A stretch of DNA of 64,000 bases from an uncultured Desulfovibrio sp. (GCA_900553065.1 USBZ01000002.1:44469-108468); one strand, 5' to 3'; positions 26,515 to 34,700 are shown, numbered from the stretch's first letter. The notes: generated from the letters alone by a model not told the origin. Numbers and translations: made by a program.

Positions 26515-26664
26515 TCATCGCAGGCGGGGGAGAATGCTGCGCAGCTCGTCCGTCGAAAGATGCGGAACTTCATAATGCGGAAAGCTGTTGCTGTTCGCGC
26601 AGGGGAGTACATGTATGCATATGCTGCGGTCATCACGGCAGAGCAGGTTTCTCTTGTGTTTCAT
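26515..26664 (-). CDS. Possible small protein gene (49 aa)
   Basis: An in-frame segment ending HLSTDELRSILPRLR; a GTG start at 26727 would make it 70 aa. It carries Cys, Asn and His residues (IHVLPCANSNSFPHY) and has no hydrophobic anchor. Support comes mainly from the terminator placed directly after its stop. Ribosome sites are weak for either start. I do not recognise a homologue; the transcript may equally be a non-coding RNA. Confidence 0.3.
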   Translation of the reverse strand: MKHKRNLLCRDDRSICIHVLPCANSNSFPHYEVPHLSTDELRSILPRLR

Positions 26665-26750
26665 GGGTATCCGGTCTATGTTGAGACGGTATGAAGGCGA
26701 CTTTTGCGGAGTTGCCGGCTTGTTCACCTTGAAAAAAAGGATTCGTTTCC

Positions 26751-27254
26751 ATGTTGAATAAGGTTATGATCATCGGTCATCTCGGGGCAGATCCCGAACT
26801 GCGTTATACCCAGAGCGGTTCCCCCGTGGCGACGCTGCGGGTTGCTACGGATGAGTCGTATACGGATAAGGACGGCAACCGTGTGGAGCGCACGGAATGG
26901 CACCGTATCGTGGTTTTCCAGCGCTCTGCGGAAAACTGCAATCAGTACCTGCGCAAGGGCAGTCTGGTGTATGTGGAAGGAAAGCTTTCCACGCGCAAGT
27001 GGCAGGATCAGAACGGGCAGGACAGATATACCACGGAAATTCGTGCCGATCGTGTACAGTTCCTTGACCGCCGTAATTCCGGCGCTCCCGCCGACGGCGA
27101 CGGCATGGGCTATGCCCCCCGGCAGGCGGCTCCCCGTCCTGCGCAGGGCTCCCGTCCCGCCCCGCAGCGTCGTGCGCCTCAGCAGGACAGCTATGAGGAT
27201 CTCGGCCCCGCCTTCCCGTCCGAAGCGAGCACGATGGACGACATTCCCTTCTGA
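26751..27254 (+). CDS. ssb: Single-stranded DNA-binding protein
   Basis: A 167-aa SSB. The N-terminal OB fold (residues 1-105) has [27 protein letters not shown] and [12 protein letters not shown] Pro/Gln/Arg-rich flexible linker follows, then the acidic tip MDDIPF that recruits repair and replication partners. AAAGGAT lies before the ATG. It stands alone, without the rpsF/rpsR neighbours seen in many bacteria, and ends at a terminator. Confidence 0.94.
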   Translation: MLNKVMIIGHLGADPELRYTQSGSPVATLRVATDESYTDKDGNRVERTEWHRIVVFQRSAENCNQYLRKGSLVYVEGKLSTRKWQDQNGQDRYTTEIRADRVQFLDRRNSGAPADGDGMGYAPRQAAPRPAQGSRPAPQRRAPQQDSYEDLGPAFPSEASTMDDIPF

Positions 27255-27291
27255 TGACGAGGCAGTCCCGGCACGCGGGACAGCATTTTCC

Positions 27292-27326
27292 GGCACGGTG
27301 TGTGATGAGCATGCCGTGCTTTTTTA
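27292..27326 (+). terminator. Terminator after ssb
   Basis: GCACGG and CCGTGC pair around 15 bases, followed by seven T. Confidence 0.75.
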
Positions 27327-27527
27327 TTCTGTTTTGAGAGGAAAAGGGAAGATGAACGCGCAGGATCGGCGGTCGGCGGGAACGGAAGGCGATTCTGACT
27401 TTTGTGCGCTCTGGCGGCAGGGGAACAGAAAGCGCAGAGCCGTCAGAAGGAGGAAGCGTTCCTTTTTATGTGTTCAGGCCGGGGCGGCTTGAGTCAGAGG
27501 CGATGGCGACTGGCGCCTCGCGAATAC

Positions 27528-27556
27528 GAAAAAAGCTCCGCAGAATCTGCGGAGCT
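27528..27556 (-). terminator. Terminator of tRNA-Glu
   Basis: Minus strand AGCTCCGCAG ATT CTGCGGAGCT followed by a T-run, 12 bases beyond the tRNA 3' end. Confidence 0.9.
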
Positions 27557-27568
27557 CGAAAGGTCGAA

Positions 27569-27644
27569 TGGTGTCACCAACGGGATTCGAACCCGTCTTG
27601 GAGGCTTGAGAGGCCTCTGTCCTAACCGGATAGACGATGGTGAC
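27569..27644 (-). tRNA. tRNA-Glu (anticodon CTC)
   Basis: A 76-base cloverleaf with encoded CCA. The acceptor arm starts GTCACCA and closes with TGGTGAC-A-CCA. The anticodon stem GAGGC/GCCTC holds the loop CTCTCAA (anticodon CTC, reads GAG), and the T arm contains GGTTCGAATCC. The D arm GTC ... GGTTAGGAC resembles bacterial tRNA-Glu. Own terminator downstream. Confidence 0.95.
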
Positions 27645-27704
27645 ATTGTCATTTGCTTGACGGAAGAAATCTATAGACTGTGTCCCTTTCTGTCAAGCAT
27701 TATT

Positions 27705-28298
27705 TTAGTCCCGGAACCATGTTTTCAGCGCGGGAGCCTCCAGAAGGGCGGAGGCTATCATATCGTTGCCTGCCGGGCCGGGATGCACGCCGTCGGAGAG
27801 GTCCTGCACATAACCTTTCTCCAGCAGAGGATGAAAGATATCCACGAAAGGAACGTCCACGGCGGCGCAGATGGAGGAATAGGCCGTGCAGAGCGATTCA
27901 AGGCGCATGCAGTGGTCTTTGTCGGTGACGGGAGGCGCGCTTATGAGGGCCGTGGCTCCGAATGTTTTTGCCTTCATCAGAATTTCTCTGGCATTGGCGG
28001 CGGATTCTCCTATGGAAATATTGGGAGAACCCTTGGGGGCGGCCATGTCCACGGTGCCGAAGCAGAAAAGCAGGAAGGAGGGAACGCCTTCCATGGTTCT
28101 TGCCCGGAACTCCGCTTCCCAGCGCTCCAGTATCATGCGGCTGGAGTTTTTGCGCACGCCCATGTTGTAGAGCGTATCCGGCGGAACGCTCAGTCCGGCA
28201 GCGGCAGCCTTTCCGGCCAGTCTGGCCACCCAGCCGCCTGCGGGAGCATCATTGACGCCGAGCGTGACGGAGTCTCCGAAAAAATGAAAGAGCTTCAT
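27705..28298 (-). CDS. SGNH/GDSL-family hydrolase
   Basis: A 197-aa esterase/lipase-like protein. Block I is FHFFGDSVTLG (catalytic Ser), a Gly/Asn block (NMGVRKNSS) and CFGTVD follow, and the final block DGVHPGPAGND carries the Asp-x-x-His pair. No signal peptide, so probably cytosolic. The natural ester substrate is unknown. Start at 28298 chosen because AGAGG precedes it and the blocks begin at once; the longer frame would run into the opposite gene's leader. Confidence 0.82.
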   Translation of the reverse strand: MKLFHFFGDSVTLGVNDAPAGGWVARLAGKAAAAGLSVPPDTLYNMGVRKNSSRMILERWEAEFRARTMEGVPSFLLFCFGTVDMAAPKGSPNISIGESAANAREILMKAKTFGATALISAPPVTDKDHCMRLESLCTAYSSICAAVDVPFVDIFHPLLEKGYVQDLSDGVHPGPAGNDMIASALLEAPALKTWFRD

Positions 28299-28499
28299 GA
28301 GAACCTCTGTTGTCTGGAAAAGTTGTTCAGGGAATGCCTGAAAGTCGACCGGTGCCCGGTATGGATTCCGGCCTGCAACCTCCTGAGGAATTAGCATATT
28401 CCGCTTCTCCTGCCAAGGCGGATGCCTCCATGCTTGAAATGGGAGAGGCTTGCTGCTACCTTCCTTCTCCCCGGCCATGTCGGGCAGGAGGTTTTTCAT

Positions 28500-29069
28500 A
28501 TGGAAGAAAACAGAGACAGAGATATCTTGAAGGAACTGGCGGACTACAGAAGCGGTCTGCAGAACATGCTTGCATCAGAAGCCGCCAAAGCGGGCTTCCT
28601 GAAGGATTCCGTACGCAGCATTCCCGAACTTTCGGGGCTTGTCCGCTCGTTTTTCGAGCATTGCATCCGGGAATATCACTCGCTGTATGATCATGTGGAG
28701 CCTCTGGCCGTGCTCGGCTCATGCTGCTTTGCCGGTGCGGCGGCCGCCAACCTGTGGGAAGCAGTGGAGGACGAGCTGCTCAAGAGCAATCTTTTTGCGC
28801 TGCTTTCCCGGGAGCGGGGTATGAAATACCTCGATGATACGGCGCTGGAACTGGCGGGCATGCCGGGCGGATCGCCCGTCGGGGACAGACTGGCAGCCTG
28901 CATCAAGGGCAGCTGGAGCATCATGGCTCTTGCCACGTGGAGTGGTACGATCAAGGGGCGTTCTCCCGAGGAGGCCATGCTCTTTCTTCAGTCCACGGCT
29001 CAGGTGCTGTTCATTCTGGGAGAAGCCGTGGTGCTGGCTCAGAAGGAGAATCAGCATGTTGTTTCATGA
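28500..29069 (+). CDS. Protein of unknown function, coupled to the next gene
   Basis: Predicted 189 aa. It has a charged helical N-terminus, then two moderately hydrophobic helical stretches (VLGSCCFAGAAAANLW near residue 78; STAQVLFILGEAVVLAQ near 168) that are not convincing membrane spans. No recognised motif. GGCAGGAGG lies 8-9 bases before the ATG. Its 3' end overlaps the next gene by 14 bases in another frame, so the two are very likely co-translated and functionally linked. Confidence 0.65.
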   Translation: MEENRDRDILKELADYRSGLQNMLASEAAKAGFLKDSVRSIPELSGLVRSFFEHCIREYHSLYDHVEPLAVLGSCCFAGAAAANLWEAVEDELLKSNLFALLSRERGMKYLDDTALELAGMPGGSPVGDRLAACIKGSWSIMALATWSGTIKGRSPEEAMLFLQSTAQVLFILGEAVVLAQKENQHVVS

Positions 29070-29427
29070 TTCTTCCATGATGGTGCTGCGCGCGGGCGTA
29101 AGCAAACTTTTGAAGAGCGATGCCGTAATGGGGGCCTTGCACCGTCAGGTCGGGCGCTATGTGGAAGTTCTGGATCTGGACTGTTCCGCCGGAGGAATTA
29201 CGGCCGTCGTGCGTCCGAGAGGCTTTTCAGAAGAAGTCCGCATCGTGCTGAGTCGCGCCGTGGTGGACGACGGGGGCGCCTGGATCCGGATTGAGGATAT
29301 TTCTGCCGACAGGGAAGGGGTGGATGCGCTCCTGCATGATCTTGTCCGCGGAAGAATCTTCCCGCTGCCTCATGTGGCGCGGCCTTTTGCAGGTATGCTG
29401 AAGAAGCTGCTTTCCTCCGGCAGCTGA
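29056..29427 (+). CDS. Protein of unknown function (123 aa)
   Basis: A small soluble protein. It opens with MLFHDSSMMVLRAGV, continues with beta-type segments (YVEVLDLDCSAGGITAVVRPRGF, VRIVLSRAVVDDGGAWIRIEDI), and ends in a basic helix (ARPFAGMLKKLLSS). The pattern suggests a compact alpha/beta fold, but no family is recognised. AGAAGGAGA sits before the ATG inside the upstream gene. A weak terminator-like repeat (AGGCAGGC/GCCTGCCT, 29438-29470) follows. It converges on the end of the secretion locus. Confidence 0.65.
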   Translation: MLFHDSSMMVLRAGVSKLLKSDAVMGALHRQVGRYVEVLDLDCSAGGITAVVRPRGFSEEVRIVLSRAVVDDGGAWIRIEDISADREGVDALLHDLVRGRIFPLPHVARPFAGMLKKLLSSGS

Positions 29428-29565
29428 TACGGAGGATAGGCAGGCGCGTATTGATCGTTGCGGCCTGCCTTGTTGGTGGAAGCCGGCCTTTGCCGGCAAA
29501 AGTTCATACCTGCCGCCACGCCCCGCGCATGTCCAAGAGCAGGCCCGGGGCTGGTTTGGAACTCG

Positions 29566-30492
29566 CTATCGTATGCTGATGGCGATGGTACGGGGATCCT
29601 CCTGCGTGACGTTGCAGGACCGAGGGGTGCCGTTCAATTCAAAGACCAGCAGCGTGTTTTCCCCGGAAGGCTGTATCTTCAGACCTTTGACCAGCCTTGT
29701 GGATGGATGCCTGTTGTAGACCTTCCACGAGCCTTTCAGGGTGACTTCATAGCGCAGCGGATTTTGGAGAAGCTCTCCCCGGGCTTCAAGAGAGTCGCCT
29801 TCTCCCGCAATGCGCAGGGTCATGGCCTTGCGGTCCGTGTTCAGCGTGATCCATGTCTTTTTGGGAAGGGTCGGGGGAACGTTCTGCGGCTTGTCGGCTG
29901 TCGTTATTGTTTCTGCGATTGCGGCAGGAGCACTTTTGCTCGGTGTCGCGGAGGATATGCTTCCGGCTTCCTGCATCATGAGCTCTTCCGTTTCCTTCAT
30001 GCCCGGGGTCTGCGGAAGGGGAGCAGCCGGAGCGATGGGCTTGCTGCTGTCGGGGGCAGTTGCTGCCGGAGCTTCGGCCTTCAGAGGTTCCGCTTTCTCC
30101 TGCAGAGGGGCCGGATCGCTGTGGCCAGGGGGATTTTCTCCGACAGGGACGGCAAGGGGGGCGGAAAACTCCGTTGCCGGGTGGATATCGGCCGCAGCTG
30201 TGGGGACAGGAAGAGACGGTTCGGGCAGCGGCGCCGAGTTTTCCATGCCGCCCATGACGCTGCTTACGCTTCCGTACGGCTCTTCCAGATTGCACAGGGC
30301 TTCGACGGGATATTCGCAGAAATTTTCCAGACGGATGCGCGAGGCTTCGAGGGAGGCCTGCAGTTCCCGGTTCTGGCGTTCAAGTCTCTTTCCCTCTTCC
30401 CACGATTGCAGAAAAAGCCACGCGCCGCAGCCGATGGCGAGAACAAGGGCGAGTATGCTTGCGCTGAGCAGGGAAAGAAAGAGTTTGTTCAT
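29566..30492 (-). CDS. Single-span membrane protein with AMIN-like C-terminal domain
   Basis: A 308-aa protein. The N-terminal membrane anchor (residues 3-29) is followed by a short coiled coil (RLERQNRELQASLEASRIRLEN), a ~150-residue Pro/Ala/Glu linker, and a compact beta-rich C-terminal domain (residues 220-308, with YEVTLKGSWKVY and TIAISIR). This resembles AMIN domains that target peptidoglycan or secretin complexes. It is the last gene of the leftward injectisome block, 69 bases after the lytic transglycosylase, which suggests a role in the periplasmic path of the apparatus. That function is inferred. Confidence 0.65.
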   Translation of the reverse strand: MNKLFLSLLSASILALVLAIGCGAWLFLQSWEEGKRLERQNRELQASLEASRIRLENFCEYPVEALCNLEEPYGSVSSVMGGMENSAPLPEPSLPVPTAAADIHPATEFSAPLAVPVGENPPGHSDPAPLQEKAEPLKAEAPAATAPDSSKPIAPAAPLPQTPGMKETEELMMQEAGSISSATPSKSAPAAIAETITTADKPQNVPPTLPKKTWITLNTDRKAMTLRIAGEGDSLEARGELLQNPLRYEVTLKGSWKVYNRHPSTRLVKGLKIQPSGENTLLVFELNGTPRSCNVTQEDPRTIAISIR

Positions 30493-30561
30493 GGTTTTTT
30501 CCTGATTATTGCGATCGGATCACGACTTCTGGAGACTCCGCGAAAGCTGTTTCCTGCTGTA

Positions 30562-31320
30562 TCAGCGTCTGTCTGCCGTCAGACCGTCGTTTTTCGACGT
30601 TTGTTTCTCGGCGCTTTTCATGGCCGCAAGCTTTCCCGCTTCCTGATGGGCGCTTACCTGACGCAGATACTCGATCGTTTCCGGAAAGGGCGGGACGCCT
30701 CCGTATTTCTCTACGTTGCCCGGTCCGGCATTATAGGCGGCGAGCGCCAGTTCCAGCGTGCCGAAGCGGTCGAGCTGGCGGCGCAGATAGGCGCTTCCGG
30801 CCATGACGTTGGCTTCGGGATCATAAGGGTCGGTCAGGCCCAGTTCCTTCTGCGTATCCGGCATGATCTGCATGGCGCCGCGGGCTCCCTTGGGAGACAC
30901 GGCGTTTGCCTGAAAGGCGGACTCCGTACGTATGACGGCGGCTATGAGCGCTTCGGGCAGATCATAGGTGGAGGCAGCCCGGCGTATGATGCGCTTCCAT
31001 TCTTCGGGAGCCGTATACAGATGACCGTCGTGCATGGCTTCGGCCATTTGCGGCGTTACCATGGGTCTCGGCAAGGCCAGAAGCCGGGCCGAAGGCGAAA
31101 GGCTGCTCACATCCATGCTGTCTATGAGAAATTCCTGCCCGCGAACTCTGTCCAGCACGCTGGTTTCGGTAACGCTTACTTCTTCCGAAAGAATTTTTCC
31201 GGCCTGAAGTTCATCGGGAACGATGAGACAGGTGAGGGCAGACAGGCACAGGGCAAAAACTCCGGCCGTACGGGAGCCTTTTTTCATGCTGAGGATGCTG
31301 CTTTCGTGGAGGCGCTTCAT
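30562..31320 (-). CDS. SLT-type lytic transglycosylase of the injectisome locus
   Basis: A 252-aa exported enzyme. A signal-like hydrophobic segment lies near residues 18-38, and the SLT domain spans about 100-215. The catalytic Glu is in AAVIRTESAFQANAVSPKGARG, then AMQIMPDT, VMAGSAYLRRQLDRFG and ALAAYNAGPGNV. Dedicated transglycosylases (IagB/IpgF/EtgA type) open peptidoglycan for type III secretion assembly; location supports that job. Its ATG overlaps the stop of the HATPase gene (ATGA). Confidence 0.85.
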   Translation of the reverse strand: MKRLHESSILSMKKGSRTAGVFALCLSALTCLIVPDELQAGKILSEEVSVTETSVLDRVRGQEFLIDSMDVSSLSPSARLLALPRPMVTPQMAEAMHDGHLYTAPEEWKRIIRRAASTYDLPEALIAAVIRTESAFQANAVSPKGARGAMQIMPDTQKELGLTDPYDPEANVMAGSAYLRRQLDRFGTLELALAAYNAGPGNVEKYGGVPPFPETIEYLRQVSAHQEAGKLAAMKSAEKQTSKNDGLTADRR

Positions 31321-31742
31321 TCCTGTTCCGGCAGGGAGAAATAGACTTCAATTCTGTTGGCGTCGTCTTCCCGGGAGTAGGCCTGATGCGTGGTGACGTT
31401 CCGGATGAGATAGATGCCCAGCCCGCCTATGGGACGGCTTTCCGTATCCAGCGAAAGATCCGGCGCCGGCACTTCGGCAAAGGGATTGAACGGCGCGCCC
31501 CAGTCTTTGACGGAGAAGCAGAGCATGTCCTGTCCGTCGAAGAAGACTTCGCGGAGCGTGACTTCGGCGTTGCCGGTGGTGCCTTCAGGATAGGCGTAGC
31601 TGAACACGTTGACCAGCAGTTCTTCCGTCACCAGCTCAAGATTGAGCAGCGCGGGAAGAAAGCGGGGAGGAATGTTTTCGGAAAGGAAACTGTTGACTGC
31701 GGCAAGCTGTTCCAGGCGGGCAGGAACGTGAAGCTGTGGCAT
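31317..31742 (-). CDS. RsbW/BtrW-like anti-sigma-type serine kinase (HATPase)
   Basis: A 141-aa GHKL ATPase of the partner-switching kind. N-box ELVTEELLVNVFSYAYP, G1 box KDWGAPFNPF, G2 box GGLGIYLI. In characterised switches (RsbW, SpoIIAB, Bordetella BtrW) such a protein binds a sigma factor or other target and phosphorylates a STAS-domain antagonist on serine. The STAS partner is the next gene upstream in the same operon, and a PP2C phosphatase closes the opposite operon. In Bordetella the equivalent trio controls type III secretion. The target here is unknown: no sigma factor gene is in the window. Confidence 0.85.
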   Translation of the reverse strand: MPQLHVPARLEQLAAVNSFLSENIPPRFLPALLNLELVTEELLVNVFSYAYPEGTTGNAEVTLREVFFDGQDMLCFSVKDWGAPFNPFAEVPAPDLSLDTESRPIGGLGIYLIRNVTTHQAYSREDDANRIEVYFSLPEQE

Positions 31743-31855
31743 GGCGGCCTCCTGCGCAGAGCGCGAAAACGGTGTTCACGGGTGGGATTCGGAGCAGAGC
31801 GGAACCGGATCTGCAGGCGATGCGGAATGCAGCAGCGTCTGCTGCCCGCACAGGC

Positions 31856-32191
31856 TCAGCGCATGCCGGCCAGGGCTTCGTCCAGCGTGGGATACACCTT
31901 GAGTATGGAGGTGAAGCCGGAAAGCTTGAACATATCGGCCACCATGGCCTGCATGGAGCAGAAGGCAAGAGCGGTTCCCGCGCTCTTGCAGGCCTTGCCC
32001 ATGGTGAGAATGCCCCGCAGGCCGGCGGAGCTTATGTATTCAAGGCCTTCCAGGTCTATGATGATGCGGCCGGAACCGGAGTTCAGCAGTTTCTGGCATT
32101 CGTCGTTGAATTCCGTAACCGTGGTGGCATCCATGCGGCCGGAAATTCTGGTGACGGACACACCGTCCTGTATGGTGGTATTGATCTGCAC
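31856..32191 (-). CDS. STAS-domain anti-sigma-factor antagonist (RsbV/BtrV-like)
   Basis: A 111-aa single STAS domain. Seen: ISGRMDATTVTEF at the start, IIIDLEGLEYISSAGLRGI with candidate phospho-acceptor Ser54/Ser55, and SGFTSILKVYPTLDEAL at the end. In the family, the unphosphorylated form sequesters the HATPase kinase and frees its target. The kinase gene lies 113 bases downstream and the likely phosphatase is at 56220-58184. Located directly after sctR, so expressed with the export apparatus. Confidence 0.88.
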   Translation of the reverse strand: MQINTTIQDGVSVTRISGRMDATTVTEFNDECQKLLNSGSGRIIIDLEGLEYISSAGLRGILTMGKACKSAGTALAFCSMQAMVADMFKLSGFTSILKVYPTLDEALAGMR

Positions 32192-32208
32192 GGGAAACCT
32201 CCGTCGTG

Positions 32209-32859
32209 TTACTGATAACTGAGCATCAGGCCCTGACTGATTTTCAGCCAGCCGTCGAGCGTGACAAAGAGCAGCAGCTTGAAGGGCAGGGATATGGTGG
32301 TGGGAGACACCATCATCATGCCCATGGCAAGCAGGATGTTGGAAATGATGAGGTCGATGGCCACGAAGGCGAGATATAGGACAAAGCCTATCTGAAAGGC
32401 CTTGGTCAGCTCGGAAATGGTGAAGGCGGGCACCATGATGAGCAGATTGTCCTTGGTGATCATGTCGTGCCGTTCCGCAGGCCAGATGCGTCTGGCCGTG
32501 CCCATGAACATGTTGGTCACCTTTTCATCGGAATTGGCGGCAAGAAATTTTCTGAGGGGCGGGGATGCCTTGTCGGCCAGATCAAGGATTTCGACGGGAC
32601 CGGGATTTGCGGGCACGGGGAGGCTTTTGACGATGTCGGCGGTATCCATGGCCACCGGAGCCATGATGAACACGCTGAGAATGATGGCCAGCCCGTTCAT
32701 GACCATGGCCGGAGGGACCTGCTGTACGCCGAGGGCGTTCCGCACGAGAGAGGTGACCACCACGATTTTGACGTAGGAGGTCACCATCATGAGAAAGAAG
32801 GGAGCGAGTCCCAGCAGGGACAGGCCTGCCATGAGATACAGCGGATTGATCTCGGTCAT
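32209..32859 (-). CDS. sctR: Type III secretion export apparatus protein SctR (YscR/FliP family)
   Basis: A 216-aa polytopic inner-membrane protein forming, with SctS and SctT, the entry portal of the export gate. Seen: MMVTSYVKIVVVTSLVRNALGVQQVPP, a periplasmic loop, then PAFTISELTKAFQIGFVLYLAFVAIDLIISNILLAMGMMMVSP, the signature of the family. Length is normal. Unusually, sctS and sctT are not downstream but in the opposite operon; STAS and HATPase genes take their place. Confidence 0.95.
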   Translation of the reverse strand: MTEINPLYLMAGLSLLGLAPFFLMMVTSYVKIVVVTSLVRNALGVQQVPPAMVMNGLAIILSVFIMAPVAMDTADIVKSLPVPANPGPVEILDLADKASPPLRKFLAANSDEKVTNMFMGTARRIWPAERHDMITKDNLLIMVPAFTISELTKAFQIGFVLYLAFVAIDLIISNILLAMGMMMVSPTTISLPFKLLLFVTLDGWLKISQGLMLSYQ

Positions 32860-32880
32860 GGAATGCGGCTCCGGAGCGCG

Positions 32881-33930
32881 TTACAGCGTTTCGGCGATCT
32901 GTACGCCCAGAGTGCCGTTCATGTCGACCAGACGACCTCTGGCGACGGCCTTGCCGTTGGCCCGGATGGTGACGGGAGCGTTCAAGTCGCTTTCCAGGGC
33001 AAAAGCATAGCCGGGGGCAAGCGATTCCAGTTCGCCGACGGTGATGATGCGGCGTTCGAGTTCAAAACTCAGGCGGATGTCCATGTCTTTCAGATCGGGA
33101 TTGTCCATGAGCGGGTCAGGTTCCTCGGATAAGGGTGAGCGAAGCACGGCCTGACCGTTGTTGATGTCGCAGACGGCCGTCAGATCCTTTGCCGCGCCGC
33201 GTCGGACGCGCAGCGTCAGCGTTTCGGGAAGAGTCCATGTTTCGGGAATAAGTACATCTTCGCGACCCAGCGCGGCAACATCCTGAGCGTTCAACAGAAG
33301 ATAGCCCGATTCAAAGGCGACTTCAAGGGGAACGCTTTTCAGTATGGTCTGCAGCGGGCCGTCGCTGCGTACGGGAAAGGCTTTGACGGCCGCGCCGAGT
33401 ACGGAGGCATCTTCCTTTCTGAGCGGAGAAAGGCGCAGAAAGACGGTCATGTCCGGCAGGTTCTCGCCGGTAAAGTCGGCTCGGAAGCCCAGAGTGACGT
33501 CTTTTCGCTCCGCCCTGCCTTCCGAAGAGAAGTGCGCGTCCGTCAGGGAAAGGGGGCGGTTCAGCGTGGAGCGCAGCAGCTCCAGAGCCGGAGTCAGCAT
33601 GGACTCCAGCAGCGCCCGTCTTACTTCGGCGGGAAGAAGACGCTCATCGGGAAGCGGCGCGCCGTTTTCCGATGAGCGGAAGATATCATGTCTGAGCAGC
33701 ATGGCGGTACTGTCAGCCTCAAGCTGCCAGAGCGTGCCGTCCAGCTCCAGATTCAGCACGCAGGCAGACGGAAAGGCCGGTACGTCAGGCAGCAGGGAAA
33801 GCGTGACGGCGCCGGCGCCGAACCCGGTACGCCAGGGGTATGCCCGCAGACAGAGACTGTTCTGCAGCGCCGCTTTTTCCGGGGAAAGAAAGGGAGGCCT
33901 GAACGAGGGGTGGTAGACAGCTTCCGCCAT
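32881..33930 (-). CDS. sctQ: Type III secretion C-ring/sorting platform protein SctQ
   Basis: A 349-aa cytosolic protein. The C-terminal SpoA domain (about residues 275-349: MDIRLSFELERRIITVGELESLAPG, NGKAVARGRLVDMNGTLGVQI) is the hallmark of SctQ/FliN. The long N-terminal part is divergent, as usual. SctQ pods with SctK and SctL form the sorting platform that presents substrates to the ATPase. Many homologues make a short C-terminal product from an internal start; candidate internal Met codons lie before the SpoA domain (MDNPDLKDMDI) but this is not demonstrated. Confidence 0.88.
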   Translation of the reverse strand: MAEAVYHPSFRPPFLSPEKAALQNSLCLRAYPWRTGFGAGAVTLSLLPDVPAFPSACVLNLELDGTLWQLEADSTAMLLRHDIFRSSENGAPLPDERLLPAEVRRALLESMLTPALELLRSTLNRPLSLTDAHFSSEGRAERKDVTLGFRADFTGENLPDMTVFLRLSPLRKEDASVLGAAVKAFPVRSDGPLQTILKSVPLEVAFESGYLLLNAQDVAALGREDVLIPETWTLPETLTLRVRRGAAKDLTAVCDINNGQAVLRSPLSEEPDPLMDNPDLKDMDIRLSFELERRIITVGELESLAPGYAFALESDLNAPVTIRANGKAVARGRLVDMNGTLGVQIAETL

Positions 33931-34052
33931 GATGCTGATCCGTATGCTGAAGAAGGGTTGAGGGTTGACTCGGAAACGGGGTCGGAAAGAACGTCTCCCG
34001 GCAAGCGCCTCCGCCAGAGGGGAGGCGGAGGCGTTGGGAAATCGGGGAAGGG

Positions 34053-34700
34053 TCAGGGCGTCGGCATGTCCTCCGGCATGTAGCCGCGGGAGCGCCGCCT
34101 GCTGTCGTTATCCTCCCTTCCGGACTCGCTGTAAACCTCCACGCGGACGGGGCTGTTTTCCAGCTGTTCCAGCATTTGCTGAAGCGTTCCCTGGGCTGAC
34201 ACCAGCGTCTGGAAGGAAGATGCGTTGTCGCTGCTGAGCGTGACGGAAAGCATGCCGTCCGCCCCTCTTTGCAGAATGATTTCCGTATCCGGCAGAATCT
34301 GATTGCCCAGCGTCAGGCGGACTTCATTGCCGCCTCCTTCCGGCGTGGATACCAGAATGCGGTCCACGAGCTTTTGCAGATCGTCGTGCTCCAGGGCAGA
34401 GGCTTCCGGAGCAGCCGCGGCCTGCGTCATCTGTTCCATGCGGCCTGAGAACAGACTCTCCAGCGGGCTGGTCATGCCGCTCAGAGAAGTGGGCGCATCC
34501 TGTGAAGAAGAACGGCCTTCCTTCTCGTCTCTTGTGCCTCCGCTTTCCAGATCATGCCGTCCGGGCTCCTGTTCCAGCTTCCTGAGAAACTGATCGGAAG
34601 TTTCAACGTCGGGCGGTGTGGGCGCGGCGTGATTCTGCACGGAAGACGGGGTTTCTCGACCAGAAGAAGACGGGGAAAAACGTGTGCTGATATCGTTCAT
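34053..34700 (-). CDS. sctP: Needle-length/substrate-switch regulator SctP-like
   Basis: A 215-aa protein in the sctP slot between sctO and sctQ. The N-terminal ~110 residues are Ser/Pro/Asp rich and probably disordered. The C-terminal part (NEVRLTLGNQILPDTEIILQRGADGMLSVTLSS, then LVSAQGTLQQMLE) resembles the FliK/YscP T3S4 domain that signals the switch from needle to translocator export. It is much shorter than YscP (over 450 aa), so if ruler length scales with needle length a short needle is expected. Identity rests mainly on position and the C-terminal domain. Confidence 0.75.
   Translation of the reverse strand: MNDISTRFSPSSSGRETPSSVQNHAAPTPPDVETSDQFLRKLEQEPGRHDLESGGTRDEKEGRSSSQDAPTSLSGMTSPLESLFSGRMEQMTQAAAAPEASALEHDDLQKLVDRILVSTPEGGGNEVRLTLGNQILPDTEIILQRGADGMLSVTLSSDNASSFQTLVSAQGTLQQMLEQLENSPVRVEVYSESGREDNDSRRRSRGYMPEDMPTP

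Larger units (their letters stand above)
26247..26750. other. ilvE-ssb intergenic region with a possible small gene
   Basis: 504 bases. It contains AT-rich leader sequence near 26420-26475 and a minus-strand terminator at 26479-26497 that does not belong to ilvE. It also holds a short minus-strand ORF (26515-26664) described separately. Nothing else recognisable. Confidence 0.4.

Noticed and set aside
26491..26694. A 67-codon plus-strand ORF between ilvE and ssb
   Set aside because: It overlaps the better-supported minus-strand unit, has no ribosome site and shows no domain.
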